This document shows, in pieces, positions 41,805 through 51,101 of a stretch of DNA of 64,000 nucleotides. The notes below the pieces were generated by a model that saw only the letters and a program-made list of their open reading frames with translations, was not told where the DNA came from and did no database searches. This stretch comes from an uncultured Bacillota bacterium. GTDB lineage: Bacteria; Bacillota_I; Bacilli_A; RFN20; CAG-631. The DNA is taken from positions 1 through 64,000 of the forward strand of contig CABUID010000001.1 of assembly GCA_902491575.1 (NCBI GenBank), in the 5' to 3' direction. The first letter of the stretch is position 1, and each line of letters starts with the position of its first letter. A program made the position numbers and the translations under genes.

Positions 41805-42310
41805 GATTGTACCTCCTTAAGATATTTTTTGATTTGTTGACGAGTTTTAAAAATAAATATTTTTTTATCTGGATTATTTTTTAAAAACTCAATAATTGTT
41901 TTACGACTAGTCTTATAATAATCTAAAAAAACCCATTTTAAGTAATCTTTTGTAATTTTTTCATCGCATAGGTCGCTTCTAGAGTCTCGATGTTTACCTT
42001 TATATTTAAAATAACGAAAAATGACCGAAAAAAAACAAGTAAAACGATTGATATCCAAAAAGTAAACAGTATCGCACTGGTAAAAGCGAGAGGGAGCTTT
42101 CTTTAAAAAATTTCCATCGATAATCCAATTTTCTTTTGTTAAAAATAATTCTATTTGTTTTTCCATTTCTTCGTATTCTGGCTTTTTCCAATCGTGTTTA
42201 TAAATAAGTGTATCCAAATGGAGGAAATCAATTTGAAGTTTTTTTGCCAGTTGACTTGTAAAAGTTGATTTTCCACTTCCTGAATTTCCAAGAACAAGAA
42301 TTTTTGACAT
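41801..42310 (-). CDS. Adenylate-kinase-like P-loop protein (FlaR type)
   Basis: 169 residues. Walker A GNSGSGKST (residues 7-15), HLDTLIYKHDWKKP, WIIDGNFLKKAPSRF and YFLDINRFTCFFSVIFRYFK followed by RSD. These fit the small nucleotide-kinase-like group annotated as 'topology modulation protein' or FlaR. The real substrate is not known. The start at 42310 is set by TGGAGGG eight bases upstream; an in-frame ATG at 42358 has no RBS. First gene of the two-gene operon with coaD. Confidence 0.85.
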   Translation of the reverse strand: MSKILVLGNSGSGKSTFTSQLAKKLQIDFLHLDTLIYKHDWKKPEYEEMEKQIELFLTKENWIIDGNFLKKAPSRFYQCDTVYFLDINRFTCFFSVIFRYFKYKGKHRDSRSDLCDEKITKDYLKWVFLDYYKTSRKTIIEFLKNNPDKKIFIFKTRQQIKKYLKEVQS

Positions 42311-42436
42311 TTCAATCCCTCCATTTTTTAATATTATACAACATGAATAAAAATTCATAAATAATAAAGTTTTATTTTATTGAATTATAATTCATTTTGA
42401 ATTATAATTTTTCTAATAAATGGAGGTGAATTCTTT

Positions 42437-43216
42437 ATGTATAATTATCATACTCATACAAAACGTTGTGGACATGCAAGTGGAAAGGATGAAGATTACG
42501 TTTTAGCGGCACTGAATGCTCATTATGATGGAATAGGTTTTAGTGATCACATCATGTTACCGAATGTCATTTCTGATAATGTAAGGGGAAGGTTTGAGCA
42601 AAAAGATGAATATATTGCCTCCATAAAAAATTTAAAAGAAAAGTATAAAGACCAAATAAAAATTTATGTTGGCTTTGAATGTGAATGGGACATCCACTTT
42701 GAAAAGTATTATCGAAGTTTACTTGAAAACAAAGAAGTTGATTATTTAATTTTTGGGAATCATAGTTGTTATTTTAAAAATAAAGAGTATGGTTTAAAAA
42801 TATCTTCTAAAAAAGCTTATTTGCAAAGATATTTAAATAAAGCGACTGCTGCTTTAAGAAGTGGCTTATTTAAAATTATGGCTCATCCAGATTTATTTAT
42901 GAATCATGTCCCTTGGAGCAAAGAAACAGAGCGTATATCTTTAGCCATTTGCCAAGAGGCCAAAAAAAATCATGTTGCCTTAGAATTGAATTGTGGTTGT
43001 ATCATCAATGAAGAAAAAAAAGATTGGTTTGGTGAATATCGTTATCGTTATCCTTATTTAAAATTTTGGGAAATTGCTAAGAATATGGGAAATGTTATTG
43101 TTGTTGGTTTAGATGCGCATCATCCGGATGCTTATAATAGTGAAAAAAAGAAGATAATGGAAGAATTCATACAAACATTAAATGTTAAAATAACGGATAA
43201 ACTTGACATTGAATAA
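42437..43216 (+). CDS. PHP-domain phosphatase (histidinol-phosphatase-like)
   Basis: 259 residues. PHP metal-binding blocks: NYHTHTKRCGHASG (H-x-H near start), IGFSDHIMLP, VGFECEWD, GNHSCYF, MAHPDLFM and GLDAHHPDA. HisJ-type histidinol-phosphatases share this arrangement, but no other histidine biosynthesis gene is near, so another phosphoester substrate is possible. RBS TGGAGG. Followed by the DUF5677 gene 14 bases later. Confidence 0.85.
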   Translation: MYNYHTHTKRCGHASGKDEDYVLAALNAHYDGIGFSDHIMLPNVISDNVRGRFEQKDEYIASIKNLKEKYKDQIKIYVGFECEWDIHFEKYYRSLLENKEVDYLIFGNHSCYFKNKEYGLKISSKKAYLQRYLNKATAALRSGLFKIMAHPDLFMNHVPWSKETERISLAICQEAKKNHVALELNCGCIINEEKKDWFGEYRYRYPYLKFWEIAKNMGNVIVVGLDAHHPDAYNSEKKKIMEEFIQTLNVKITDKLDIE

Positions 43217-43230
43217 AAGGAGAAAAGAAA

Positions 43231-44376
43231 ATGGCAAATGAAGAAAGGATGATTTCACAAATTGCTGAAAATTTATTTGAAGTTTTTTGGGAAACTTATG
43301 GTGATAAACTACATTTAAATAAAGATTTTATTAAAAAAGTTTATATTGCTGTAGATTTAAAATATAAAAAATTAATAGCGGATTCGACTGTATCCGATGC
43401 TTTGTTAAAAAATGTCGGCGTTTTTGATATGGTCAATTATATTTGTGCTGAGCATAAATTTCATTTAAGTATTGTAAAAGAAGAGTATAAAGAACAAATT
43501 GAATCGGACGAAAAGTATTTTAAACAACTTGTAAACATCTGCTATGACAAACTGATAATTAATGAATTTCGTGGCATCGATTCAAAATCAGTAATATCCA
43601 AATATAGCGTGGAAACATCTTTATTAATTATGTTTATTAATCGCATGTTTGTTTTACTTGGACAAGTAAAATTAAATAAAGATTCAGCAAAACAAAGATT
43701 ACAAGCTGATATTTTTGCAAAATGTTTTATGTTAGTTAAATCCACGATGAATCAACTTTGCGATGGCCTAGAAACAGAAGCGATGAGTTCTTGGCGAACT
43801 TTTCACGAACTTTTCTGTGTTTTATGTGTCATTACAAAAGGTGATGAAAGTGTCTCAGAAGCATATTATCGTCATTTGACTTATGGTGCTTATAATCGTG
43901 GAGAAGTCAAAGATGAAAATGAAATCAAAAAAATTCAAATGCAAATGGAACAGGATATGATAGCACTTGAAGTAAAAAAAGCCAATAAAGAAAAATTTAT
44001 TAATTATGGTTGGATTCATTGGGCTTTTAAACGTTATAAGGATGAAGAAGTCAAAATGAATTTTTTGGGCGGATTGCAAAAAGTGGCTGATTTAACAGCT
44101 TATAAAAAATATTATGAAATTGCATCGGATGTAACACATTCCACTCCATTACTTGTTTATGCTAATAAAACAAATCTAACGACAACGACATTAAAAATCA
44201 CCTATGAGCAATTTTTTATTATGGAGACAATGTTTGTCAATTGGTGTCGTAATGATTTACATTATTCACCTACTGAAGATAAACCATTATACGAATACTT
44301 AATGTTTAAAAAAATATATAAACCTAAAGTAGAAATTATTTATCAAATTATTAACACAAAGTATCTACATATGTAG
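43231..44376 (+). CDS. DUF5677-containing protein
   Basis: 381 residues. The central and C-terminal parts show the DUF5677 pattern: AMSSWRTFHELFCVLCVITK (Arg-x-x-x-E), WIHWAFKRY and YYEIASDVTHSTPLL (conserved S-x-x-x-H). No signal peptide. The family is helical, its function is unknown, and it has been placed near HEPN-like folds; members occur in defence regions and in ordinary operons. RBS AAAGGAG. Sits between a PHP phosphatase and DNA-repair genes in one plus-strand run, with 11 bases to ogt. Confidence 0.7.
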   Translation: MANEERMISQIAENLFEVFWETYGDKLHLNKDFIKKVYIAVDLKYKKLIADSTVSDALLKNVGVFDMVNYICAEHKFHLSIVKEEYKEQIESDEKYFKQLVNICYDKLIINEFRGIDSKSVISKYSVETSLLIMFINRMFVLLGQVKLNKDSAKQRLQADIFAKCFMLVKSTMNQLCDGLETEAMSSWRTFHELFCVLCVITKGDESVSEAYYRHLTYGAYNRGEVKDENEIKKIQMQMEQDMIALEVKKANKEKFINYGWIHWAFKRYKDEEVKMNFLGGLQKVADLTAYKKYYEIASDVTHSTPLLVYANKTNLTTTTLKITYEQFFIMETMFVNWCRNDLHYSPTEDKPLYEYLMFKKIYKPKVEIIYQIINTKYLHM

Positions 44377-44387
44377 GAAAAAAAGAC

Positions 44388-44963
44388 ATGCTTTATCAAA
44401 ATGATTATTACTCTCCTTTAGGAAAAATAACATTAGTAAGTAATGAAAAGTATCTTTTGGGTGTATACATAGAAGGACAAAAATACTTTCTTCGTCAATA
44501 CGAACAACAAAAAATTATATTTTCAGAAGAAATACAGATTTTAAAGGATGCAAAAAAATGGTTAGATAGTTATTTTTGCTATGAAAATCCTACCATTGAT
44601 TCATTAAATCTATTCTTTGAAGGAACAACCTTTGAAGTTTGCATATGGAAACTTTTATGTGAAATCCCTTTTGGGCAAACGATAACTTATGGTGAATTAG
44701 CTCATAAAGTAGCTAAAAATTTAAATAAAAATAAAATGTCAGCTCAAGCTGTTGGGCAAGCTGTCAGTCATAACCCTTTTTCCATTATCGTTCCATGTCA
44801 TCGTGTAATTGGAAAAAATGGTAATTTGACAGGCTATGCTGGAGGTATCGATAAAAAAATACAGTTATTAACTTTTGAACATGTAAATCTTGAAAAAATG
44901 TATATAAAGGAAAAGGGAAAGAAAAAATTATGGAAAGAAATCGTTGCAAATGGGTCAATTTAA
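44388..44963 (+). CDS. ogt: Methylated-DNA--protein-cysteine methyltransferase
   Basis: 191 residues. Repairs O6-methylguanine by irreversible transfer to its own cysteine. Active site IIVPCHRVIGKNGNLTGYAG (Cys in PCHRV, about residue 145), preceded by the HTH region FGQTITYGELAHKVA and AVGQAVSHNPF. The N-terminal part is AdaB/Ogt-like. Translation probably follows the DUF5677 gene; RBS TAGGAA. Its last 34 bases overlap tag, linking two alkylation-repair genes. Confidence 0.95.
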   Translation: MLYQNDYYSPLGKITLVSNEKYLLGVYIEGQKYFLRQYEQQKIIFSEEIQILKDAKKWLDSYFCYENPTIDSLNLFFEGTTFEVCIWKLLCEIPFGQTITYGELAHKVAKNLNKNKMSAQAVGQAVSHNPFSIIVPCHRVIGKNGNLTGYAGGIDKKIQLLTFEHVNLEKMYIKEKGKKKLWKEIVANGSI

Positions 44964-45481
44964 AAAATCCTCTTTATGTGAAATATCATGATGAAGAATG
45001 GGGAAGAGTTGAAAAAGACGATCAAAAATTATTTGAACTTTTAATTTTAGAATCGTTTCAGGCAGGGTTATCTTGGGAGTGCATTTTAAATAAAAGAGAA
45101 AATTTTAAAAAAGCAATGGATAATTTTGATTTAAATAAAATAATTCATTATGATGAAAAGAAAATTCAAGATTTATTAAAAGATAAAAAAATTATAAGAA
45201 ATTCTTTGAAAATAAAAGCCATGATACAAAATGCTAAAATATTTCAAAAAATTCAACATGAATGGGGCAGTTTTTCAAATTATTTATGGTCTTTTAACGA
45301 AAATCGTATTGTGTATGAAACAAATAAAACTCGTTCGGAATTATCGGATAAAATATCCAGTGATTTACAAAAAAAAGGTATGAAATTTGTTGGTACAGTG
45401 ATTATTTATTCTTATCTTCAGGCAATCGGTATGATTAACTCTCATGAAGAAGGTTGTTTTTGTAGACAATCACTTGTTTAA
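44930..45481 (+). CDS. tag: DNA-3-methyladenine glycosylase I
   Basis: 183 residues. Removes 3-methyladenine from DNA. Motifs: N-terminal CKWVN and YHDEEWGRVEKDDQKLFELL, ESFQAGLSWECILNKRENF (the Q-A-G-L-S-W signature), and the C-terminal zinc ligands HEEGCFCR. RBS GGGAAAG inside ogt. The overlap with ogt supports a repair operon against alkylating agents. Confidence 0.95.
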   Translation: MERNRCKWVNLKNPLYVKYHDEEWGRVEKDDQKLFELLILESFQAGLSWECILNKRENFKKAMDNFDLNKIIHYDEKKIQDLLKDKKIIRNSLKIKAMIQNAKIFQKIQHEWGSFSNYLWSFNENRIVYETNKTRSELSDKISSDLQKKGMKFVGTVIIYSYLQAIGMINSHEEGCFCRQSLV

Positions 45482-45493
45482 ATTTTAAGAAAG

Positions 45494-45511
45494 CAATCTT
45501 TAAAAAGATTG
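45494..45511 (+). terminator. Terminator after tag
   Basis: Stem CAATCTTT / AAAGATTG with a two-base loop, followed by eight T residues, 12 bases past the tag stop codon. Confidence 0.85.
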
Positions 45512-45736
45512 TTTTTTTTGTTACTACTTAATTTACTTTAAGTGATTAAATGACTATTAAAAACGATAGCAAAATAAACTATAAAAAGATAGATACTTAA
45601 CAAAAAAAGATTCTTTTTAAAAAAATGTAAAATAAATTGTTTGTCTTTATAAATATAATCATTTTTTACTTTGTTTATTCATATTTATTAATAGATTAGA
45701 AAGGATAAATAAACAATTTCGTTTATAAGGAAAAAT

Positions 45737-46999
45737 ATGAGCAAAGTTTATGAAATTAATGGTAGACCCAAGATGGAAGGAACCATTAAAGTACAAGGAT
45801 CAAAGAATTCTGCTTTGGCCATCATTACCGCTTCTTTATTAGCAAATGATGTGGTTACTTTAGAAAATGTACCGAACATTAAGGACATTCAAGAATTATT
45901 ACAAATTATCAAAAAATTAAATGGAAAAATCTCTTTTATTGAAAACAATCTAATTATCGACTCCAGCGAACTTGTTTATGATTCGTTGCTTTTCAAAGAA
46001 ATAAAAAAGTTTAGAGCTTCTTATTATTTTATAGGCGTATTTTTATCTTTATTTGGAAAAGTTGAAATTTATTTGCCGGGTGGATGTAAAATCGGTAAAC
46101 GCCCTATTGATCAACATATAAAAGGATTAAATGCATTAAATGTTAATTTATGTATTACGAGTGATGTTTTAAAAGCAAATGCATTAATGATTCAAGGCAA
46201 TGAAATTACTTTAGATATTGCTTCAGTAGGAGCAACCATCAATTTACTTTTAGCCTCTTTATATGCCAGTGGCAAAACCATTATAAAAAATGCTGCTAAA
46301 GAACCAGAAATCGTGGATTTAATTCACTTTTTAAATTCAATGGGAGCCGATATTTGTGGAGAAGGAAGTAGTGTCCTAGTGGTTAATCCTACAAAAAAAT
46401 TGCATAAGACATCCTATAAAATTATGCCTGATCGCATTGTGACAGGAACTTATTTACTTTATGGCACGCTTTTAGCTAAGAAATTAACTTTGACCAATAT
46501 TTATACGCAAGATAATTATGCATTAATTAATTTATTGGTATCTTTAGGAGCTGAAATGGATATACGAAAAGATAAAATTACCATATATGGCTTAAGACGT
46601 TTTGAAAAGGCAAATATTAAAACAGACGTATATCCAGAATTTCCAAGCGATTTGCAACAAATCATGACTACTTTTTTATTTAAAGGAAATGGAGTTTCTT
46701 TAGTGGAAGAAACTTTATTTGAAAATCGTTTTTCATTCTTAAATGAGATTCAAAAAATGGGCGGACGTTTTTTTGTCTTTGATAATAAGGCATTAATCAT
46801 TCCATCGAAATTAACATCAAACGTTGTTTCTTGTCAGGACTTACGAGGAGGGGCGGCTTTACTTTTGGCATGTCTTTTAGCCGAGGGAACAAGTATTTTA
46901 AAAAATGTTGAATATATAGAACGTGGGTATGAAAATATCGTAGAAGTTCTAAAAAGTGTTCATATTGATATAAAGGAAATCGATATTCATGAAGCATAA
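45737..46999 (+). CDS. murA: UDP-N-acetylglucosamine 1-carboxyvinyltransferase
   Basis: 420 residues, the family's usual length. First committed step of peptidoglycan synthesis: transfers enolpyruvate from PEP to UDP-GlcNAc. The conserved GSKNSAL (Lys-Asn near residue 22) and the active-site loop LPGGCKIGKRPIDQH are present, including the reactive cysteine targeted by fosfomycin. VGATINLL, EFPSDLQQIM and DLRGGAALLLACL are intact. Confirms that the organism makes a cell wall. A 255-base A+T-rich leader precedes it. Confidence 0.96.
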   Translation: MSKVYEINGRPKMEGTIKVQGSKNSALAIITASLLANDVVTLENVPNIKDIQELLQIIKKLNGKISFIENNLIIDSSELVYDSLLFKEIKKFRASYYFIGVFLSLFGKVEIYLPGGCKIGKRPIDQHIKGLNALNVNLCITSDVLKANALMIQGNEITLDIASVGATINLLLASLYASGKTIIKNAAKEPEIVDLIHFLNSMGADICGEGSSVLVVNPTKKLHKTSYKIMPDRIVTGTYLLYGTLLAKKLTLTNIYTQDNYALINLLVSLGAEMDIRKDKITIYGLRRFEKANIKTDVYPEFPSDLQQIMTTFLFKGNGVSLVEETLFENRFSFLNEIQKMGGRFFVFDNKALIIPSKLTSNVVSCQDLRGGAALLLACLLAEGTSILKNVEYIERGYENIVEVLKSVHIDIKEIDIHEA

Positions 47000-47570
47000 A
47001 AAAATTTTTTATAAAATTATCATTACTTTAATGATTTTTTTGATTGTTGCTTTATCAGCTTTTATCGTACATAAACATAAATCTTATCAACAATATGGTG
47101 CATTACTTGGTTGTCCAACAGAAGAAATCCATTTTAATAGTGAATATAATGAAACCTTTGTTTATGAATATATGAGTGCTTCTTATTTGCAAAAAATGAT
47201 TGAAATGGATGCTTCTAAAAAAGTAGAAGATAAAATTGTAAAACTATCTTCCGTTATTAAATCCACAACATTTATCATTATTAACATTGGAAGTTATGAT
47301 TTAACCTCTCTTATTCATGTCAATGAATATAAAAATACGCTTAATTATGATTTAGAGGTTTTATATCGACAAGTAGATATTTTAACTTCAACGGTGTCAA
47401 CCATTATTCATCAAGTTTTATCTATCAACAATCATACGAAATTGTATTTAATGTCTCAAATTTATCCTTATGAAATATATGATGAAAATATCGACCAAGT
47501 CTATACTTCTTTAAATGAATCTTATCAGATTTTAGCTAATCAATATCAGATTGCTTTCATCCAGCTATAA
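46989..47570 (+). CDS. Membrane-anchored SGNH-like protein, short form
   Basis: 193 residues. N-terminal signal anchor (IFYKIIITLMIFLIVALSAF). The exported part has YGALLGCPTEEI, a strand FIIINIGSYDLTSLI that matches block III of SGNH/GDSL hydrolases (normally G-x-N-D or G-x-N-E), and YLMSQIYPYE (block-IV-like). The C-terminal D-x-x-H block of the family is absent: the protein ends at AFIQL. It is therefore either truncated or a non-catalytic relative. The ATG overlaps the murA end by 11 bases with AAGGAAAT as RBS, so it is coupled to wall synthesis. Confidence 0.55.
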   Translation: MKHKKIFYKIIITLMIFLIVALSAFIVHKHKSYQQYGALLGCPTEEIHFNSEYNETFVYEYMSASYLQKMIEMDASKKVEDKIVKLSSVIKSTTFIIINIGSYDLTSLIHVNEYKNTLNYDLEVLYRQVDILTSTVSTIIHQVLSINNHTKLYLMSQIYPYEIYDENIDQVYTSLNESYQILANQYQIAFIQL

Positions 47571-47578
47571 ATAATTTT

Positions 47579-47602
47579 ATTCAATAAATATATTTATTGA
47601 AT
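47579..47602 (+). terminator. Probable A+T-only terminator
   Basis: Perfect 24-base palindrome ATTCAATAAATATATTTATTGAAT-like sequence read as 12-bp arms (ATTCAATAAATA and its complement), then ATTTTATTG, eight bases past the stop codon of the SGNH-like gene. Low G+C makes it weaker than usual. Confidence 0.5.
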
Positions 47603-47649
47603 ATTTTATTGTTTATGATATAATATGATTCATAAAGGAGGTCATTAAA

Positions 47650-48426
47650 ATGAATGATAATAATTTTTACTCTGAATATAATGATCAGCAAACGAAAACA
47701 AAAGATTTATCGATTACAGAGACGAATACAGCTTTTATTAAAGCCTATCTTTGGATGTTTACAGGTGCTCTCGTCACTTTTTTAACAGGATTAATTTTTA
47801 CAAATTTATTGAAAAGAATTATTGTTGATGGGAATGGGGCAGGCCTAACTATTTTCTTAATTTTAGCTATTATTGCAGGAATTTTTGAGTTTGTTTTATG
47901 TTTTACGATTAATAAAAATGCATTGGTTAAAACCAATTTTAAAAAAGCCTTAATTGGCTTTATGGCTTTTTCAATCATAAATGGTTTTACATTCGCGTCA
48001 TTTTTTATTTATTTTGATGTAGCTGTTTTATATCAAGTATTTGGGGCAGTAACGGTTTATTATCTTGTTTTAACACTCATTTCATACTTGTTTAGAAAGA
48101 AAATTCATAAGGCTTCAGGATTTGCTCTATGTGGCTTAATATCCCTACTTATTGTGAGTTGTATTGTGTCTTTATATGCTTTGATTTTTTATAATTCATC
48201 CATGATTAACACTTTGTTTTTAGGAATTAATATTTTTGGCTTAATCATTTTCTCCATATTAACAATGGTAGATATTAAAGCTATGCATAGAATTATTGAT
48301 ACTTCTTTGAATAAAAATTGTGCTTCGATAGCAGCTGCTTTTTCATTGTATTTAGATTTTATTAATATCTTTGTATATTTATTAAGAATTCTTTTAATTA
48401 CAGGGAAAAATAGTCGAAAAAAATAA
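47650..48426 (+). CDS. Bax inhibitor-1 / YccA family membrane protein
   Basis: 258 residues with seven hydrophobic segments. Family hallmarks: AFIKAYLWMFTGALVTFLTG near the start, GFMAFSIINGFTFASFFIYF, and the C-terminal ILTMVDIKAMHRI with ASIAAAFSLYLDFINIFVYL then LRIL. Bacterial members are pH-sensitive calcium leak channels or protease modulators. RBS AAAGGAGG. Monocistronic with its own promoter region (TATAAT at about 47619-47624). Confidence 0.93.
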   Translation: MNDNNFYSEYNDQQTKTKDLSITETNTAFIKAYLWMFTGALVTFLTGLIFTNLLKRIIVDGNGAGLTIFLILAIIAGIFEFVLCFTINKNALVKTNFKKALIGFMAFSIINGFTFASFFIYFDVAVLYQVFGAVTVYYLVLTLISYLFRKKIHKASGFALCGLISLLIVSCIVSLYALIFYNSSMINTLFLGINIFGLIIFSILTMVDIKAMHRIIDTSLNKNCASIAAAFSLYLDFINIFVYLLRILLITGKNSRKK

Positions 48427-48494
48427 AGAAGGAATTTATTTTATGGAATAAATGATGTATAATAGGACTGATTTTGTAAAAGAGGTAAATAATA

Positions 48495-50129
48495 ATGACA
48501 CTACAAGAAGAATTAGCAAAATTAATTTGTCCTAATGTTCATAAGTCTTTGGAAGAACTTGAAATGCAATATCCGGATAGAAATTTAGCATCAACGGCTC
48601 GTGTGACTCGTTTTGCACCAAGTCCGACGGGATTTTTGCATACAGGTTCTTTATTTGCGTCTTTTGTTGCTTCAAAAATCGCCCATGATACGAATGGTGT
48701 TTTTTATTTAAGAATTGAAGATACCGATACCAAAAGAGAAATTAAAGGTTCAACAAAGACGCTTATCCAACAATTATCTTTATTTAATATAAAGATTGAT
48801 GAAGGATATAGTATTGGTGGGAATTATGGCCCATATATACAGTCTGAAAGAAGTTCGATTTATGATAGTGTAATCTATTCTATGATTTGTAAAGGACTGG
48901 CTTATCCATGTTTTTGTTCTCCAGAAGATCTTGAAAAGACAAGAACAATTCAAACCACCAAAAAAGAACGTCCTGGATATTATGGAAAATATGCAAAATG
49001 TCGTAATCTACCATTACAAGAAGCGATAACAAGAATAAAAAATGGCGAAGCTTATGTCGTACGTTTTAAAAGTATGGGAAATTTTGCCAATCATATTACG
49101 TTTAAAGATGAAATTCGTGGTGAATTACAACTTTCAGAAAATGATTTAGATATCGTTATTCGAAAATCTGATGGCCTTCCTACATACCATTTTGCACATG
49201 TATGTGATGATCATTTTATGCATACTAATCATGTAATTCGTGGTGAGGAATGGTTACCATCAGCCCCCATTCACGTTCAATTATTTGAAGCATTACAATT
49301 TCCTCTTCCTCATTATGCTCATTTACCTGTCATTATGAAAAATGATAATGGTAATCGAAGAAAATTATCGAAACGACTCGATCCAGAAGCTTCTGTATCT
49401 TATTTTATTGAACAAGGTTATCCTGTAAATGCCTTATTGATTTATTTATGTACTGTAGCAAATTCCAATTATGAGGAATTTCGTTTAAATCATCCAGAGG
49501 CTTCAATTGATGATTTTCATTTAACTTATGATAAATTTTCATTAGATGGAGCTTTATTTGACTTAGAAAAAATCAATAACATATCGAAAGATGTCATCTT
49601 TAAAATGCCTATCGATGAATTGGTTGTAAAGGTAACAGATTGGGCAAAAGAATATGATCATCAACTTCTTCATTTAATTGAAGAAGATATAGAAATGTTT
49701 AAGAAAATTTTAAATTTTGGTAAAGAAGATCCTCAACCAAGAAAAGATTATTATAAATATTCTGAAATTTATGAACATATTCTATATATGTATGCCGATA
49801 TCTTTGATACTTTAAAAATGGAAGAACTTCCTTATGAAAAAGAATTAATGCAAAAAGTATGTCTTTTATTTAAAGAAGACTTATTATCTGGTGTTCAACC
49901 TAATAAAGATGATTGGTTTACACATCAAAAAAATATTGCAAGAAATTTAGGTTTTGCGTATAATAAAAAAGACATGAAAGAAAATCAATTTACTTACATG
50001 TTTAGTGATTATATGTCGATTATCCGTGTTGCTTTAACCAAACGTAGAAATGCCTTTGATTTAGTGGATATTATCGAAACAATTGGATTAAAAGAAACAA
50101 TACGTCGTTTAGATTTAATGATTGAATAA
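48495..50129 (+). CDS. gltX: Glutamate--tRNA ligase
   Basis: 544 residues, class I synthetase. Charges tRNA-Glu, and probably tRNA-Gln in lineages relying on GatCAB. The HIGH motif appears as FAPSPTGFLHTGSLF and KMSKS as RRKLSKRLDP. YLRIEDTDTKREIKGS and PTYHFAHVCDDHFMHTNHVI RGEEW (with a break added) are typical. An N-terminal extension of about 30 residues (up to STARVTRF) and the length above 500 set it apart from the usual 480-residue enzyme. RBS AGAGGT. tRNA-Glu lies 25 bases downstream, giving a neat functional pairing. Confidence 0.95.
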   Translation: MTLQEELAKLICPNVHKSLEELEMQYPDRNLASTARVTRFAPSPTGFLHTGSLFASFVASKIAHDTNGVFYLRIEDTDTKREIKGSTKTLIQQLSLFNIKIDEGYSIGGNYGPYIQSERSSIYDSVIYSMICKGLAYPCFCSPEDLEKTRTIQTTKKERPGYYGKYAKCRNLPLQEAITRIKNGEAYVVRFKSMGNFANHITFKDEIRGELQLSENDLDIVIRKSDGLPTYHFAHVCDDHFMHTNHVIRGEEWLPSAPIHVQLFEALQFPLPHYAHLPVIMKNDNGNRRKLSKRLDPEASVSYFIEQGYPVNALLIYLCTVANSNYEEFRLNHPEASIDDFHLTYDKFSLDGALFDLEKINNISKDVIFKMPIDELVVKVTDWAKEYDHQLLHLIEEDIEMFKKILNFGKEDPQPRKDYYKYSEIYEHILYMYADIFDTLKMEELPYEKELMQKVCLLFKEDLLSGVQPNKDDWFTHQKNIARNLGFAYNKKDMKENQFTYMFSDYMSIIRVALTKRRNAFDLVDIIETIGLKETIRRLDLMIE

Positions 50130-50154
50130 ACAGGGAACTTTCCCTGTTGGATAT

Positions 50155-50231
50155 GGCCTATTGGTGAAGCGGCTTAACACATCGCCCTCTCAAGGCGACA
50201 TTCACGAATTCGAATTTCGTATAGGTCACCA
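50155..50231 (+). tRNA. tRNA-Glu (anticodon CTC)
   Basis: 77 bases with encoded CCA. Acceptor GGCCTAT pairs with ATAGGTC (one G-T pair), A as discriminator. Anticodon arm TCGCC-CTCTCAA-GGCGA gives CTC, reading GAG. T-arm ACGAA-TTCGAAT-TTCGT. It directly follows gltX and an AACAGGGA/TCCCTGTT hairpin at 50129-50148 that lacks a T-tail and is probably a processing site. Confidence 0.93.
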
Positions 50232-50240
50232 TTGAAAAAG

Positions 50241-50313
50241 AAAGCATCGTTAAAGATGCTTTTAATTTATAAAGAAAAAGTCAAAAAGAACATGAAAGTT
50301 TTTTTGACTTTTT
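50241..50313. terminator. Terminators after tRNA-Glu
   Basis: First stem AAAGCATC / GATGCTTT (50241-50262) followed by TTAATTT. Second, longer stem AAAAAGTCAAAAA / TTTTTGACTTTTT (50275-50313), with T-runs on both sides, can also end the minus-strand cupin operon that stops at 50344. Confidence 0.75.
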
Positions 50314-50343
50314 TCGTTTTAAAATTTATTTTAATTTACTTAA

Positions 50344-50766
50344 CTATTTTAACTTCACATACTCTTCATCAGTTACTGGTTCACACCATTCATTCGAAGT
50401 GTTTTCTCCGGGTACTTCTATAGCAATATGACTAAACCAAGAGTCTTTTTTAGCCCCGTGCCAATGTTTTACATTAGCAGGTATTGTTATTACATCTCCA
50501 GGTTTAAGAGACCGAGCCTCTTTTCCAACTTCCTGGTACCATCCAAAGCCTGCAGTACAAATTAGAATTTGTCCTCCCCCTTTTGTAGAATGATGAATAT
50601 GCCAGTTATTTCGACAACCAGGCTCAAAAGTGACATTAGCTATAAACATATTATCTGTTTTGGCTAAAGGTGCTAAGAAAGAATTGCCAATAAAATATTT
50701 AGCATAATTTACATTGGGTTCTCCCAAACCAAACAGATTCATTTTATCAAATTCATTTTTATTCAT
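50344..50766 (-). CDS. Cupin-domain protein
   Basis: 140 residues, a single cupin barrel. Motif 1: GCRNNWHIHHSTKGGGQILI, with the metal-binding W-H-I-H-H and a following glutamine-rich strand. Motif 2: PGDVITIPANVKHWHGAKKD (conserved P-G-D and H-W-H). Small cupins of this type often accompany carboxymuconolactone-decarboxylase-like proteins, here the next gene upstream, and are sometimes fused to them. Last gene of the MerR-controlled operon. Reaction unknown. Confidence 0.88.
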   Translation of the reverse strand: MNKNEFDKMNLFGLGEPNVNYAKYFIGNSFLAPLAKTDNMFIANVTFEPGCRNNWHIHHSTKGGGQILICTAGFGWYQEVGKEARSLKPGDVITIPANVKHWHGAKKDSWFSHIAIEVPGENTSNEWCEPVTDEEYVKLK

Positions 50767-50783
50767 TTGCTTTTCCTCCCATT

Positions 50784-51101
50784 TTATTCTTTATAAATCT
50801 CTTCAATAATTGGAAACGTACTCCATGCTTTTGGCCAACCTGTATAAAAAGCAAGTTGAGTCACTATTTCTACGATTTCTTCTTTTGTAATACCATGCTC
50901 TTTACCTAACGCAATATGAGATTTTAATTGTGGAAATAATCCTTGTGCCATTAATGCACTTATTGTTATCATACTTCTATCTCTTAAAGATAGTTTATCT
51001 TCTCTTGACCAAATTTCACCAAATAATACGTCGTCATTTAATTCGGCAAATTTTGGAGCTAAATCATTTAAATTATCTCTACCAGCTGTTTGTTTTTTCA
51101 T
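50784..51101 (-). CDS. Carboxymuconolactone decarboxylase family protein
   Basis: 105 residues. CMD/AhpD-like helical domain: FGEIWSREDKLSLRDRSMIT, ISALMAQGLFPQLKSHIALG, KEHGITKEEIVEIVTQLAFY then TGWPKAWS. The Cys-x-x-Cys of AhpD is absent, so it is closer to the gamma-CMD group; the H in LKSHI is the conserved residue. The start at 51101 overlaps the flavodoxin stop as ATGA; an in-frame GTG at 51113 is less likely. Probably handles a small organic substrate together with the cupin. Confidence 0.88.
   Translation of the reverse strand: MKKQTAGRDNLNDLAPKFAELNDDVLFGEIWSREDKLSLRDRSMITISALMAQGLFPQLKSHIALGKEHGITKEEIVEIVTQLAFYTGWPKAWSTFPIIEEIYKE

Noticed and set aside
50129..50148. Hairpin AACAGGGA/TCCCTGTT as terminator of gltX
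   Set aside because: No T-run follows and tRNA-Glu starts seven bases later, so it more likely marks processing or read-through.
50232..50423. 63-codon open frame after tRNA-Glu
   Set aside because: It spans two terminator hairpins and overlaps the end of the cupin gene on the other strand.
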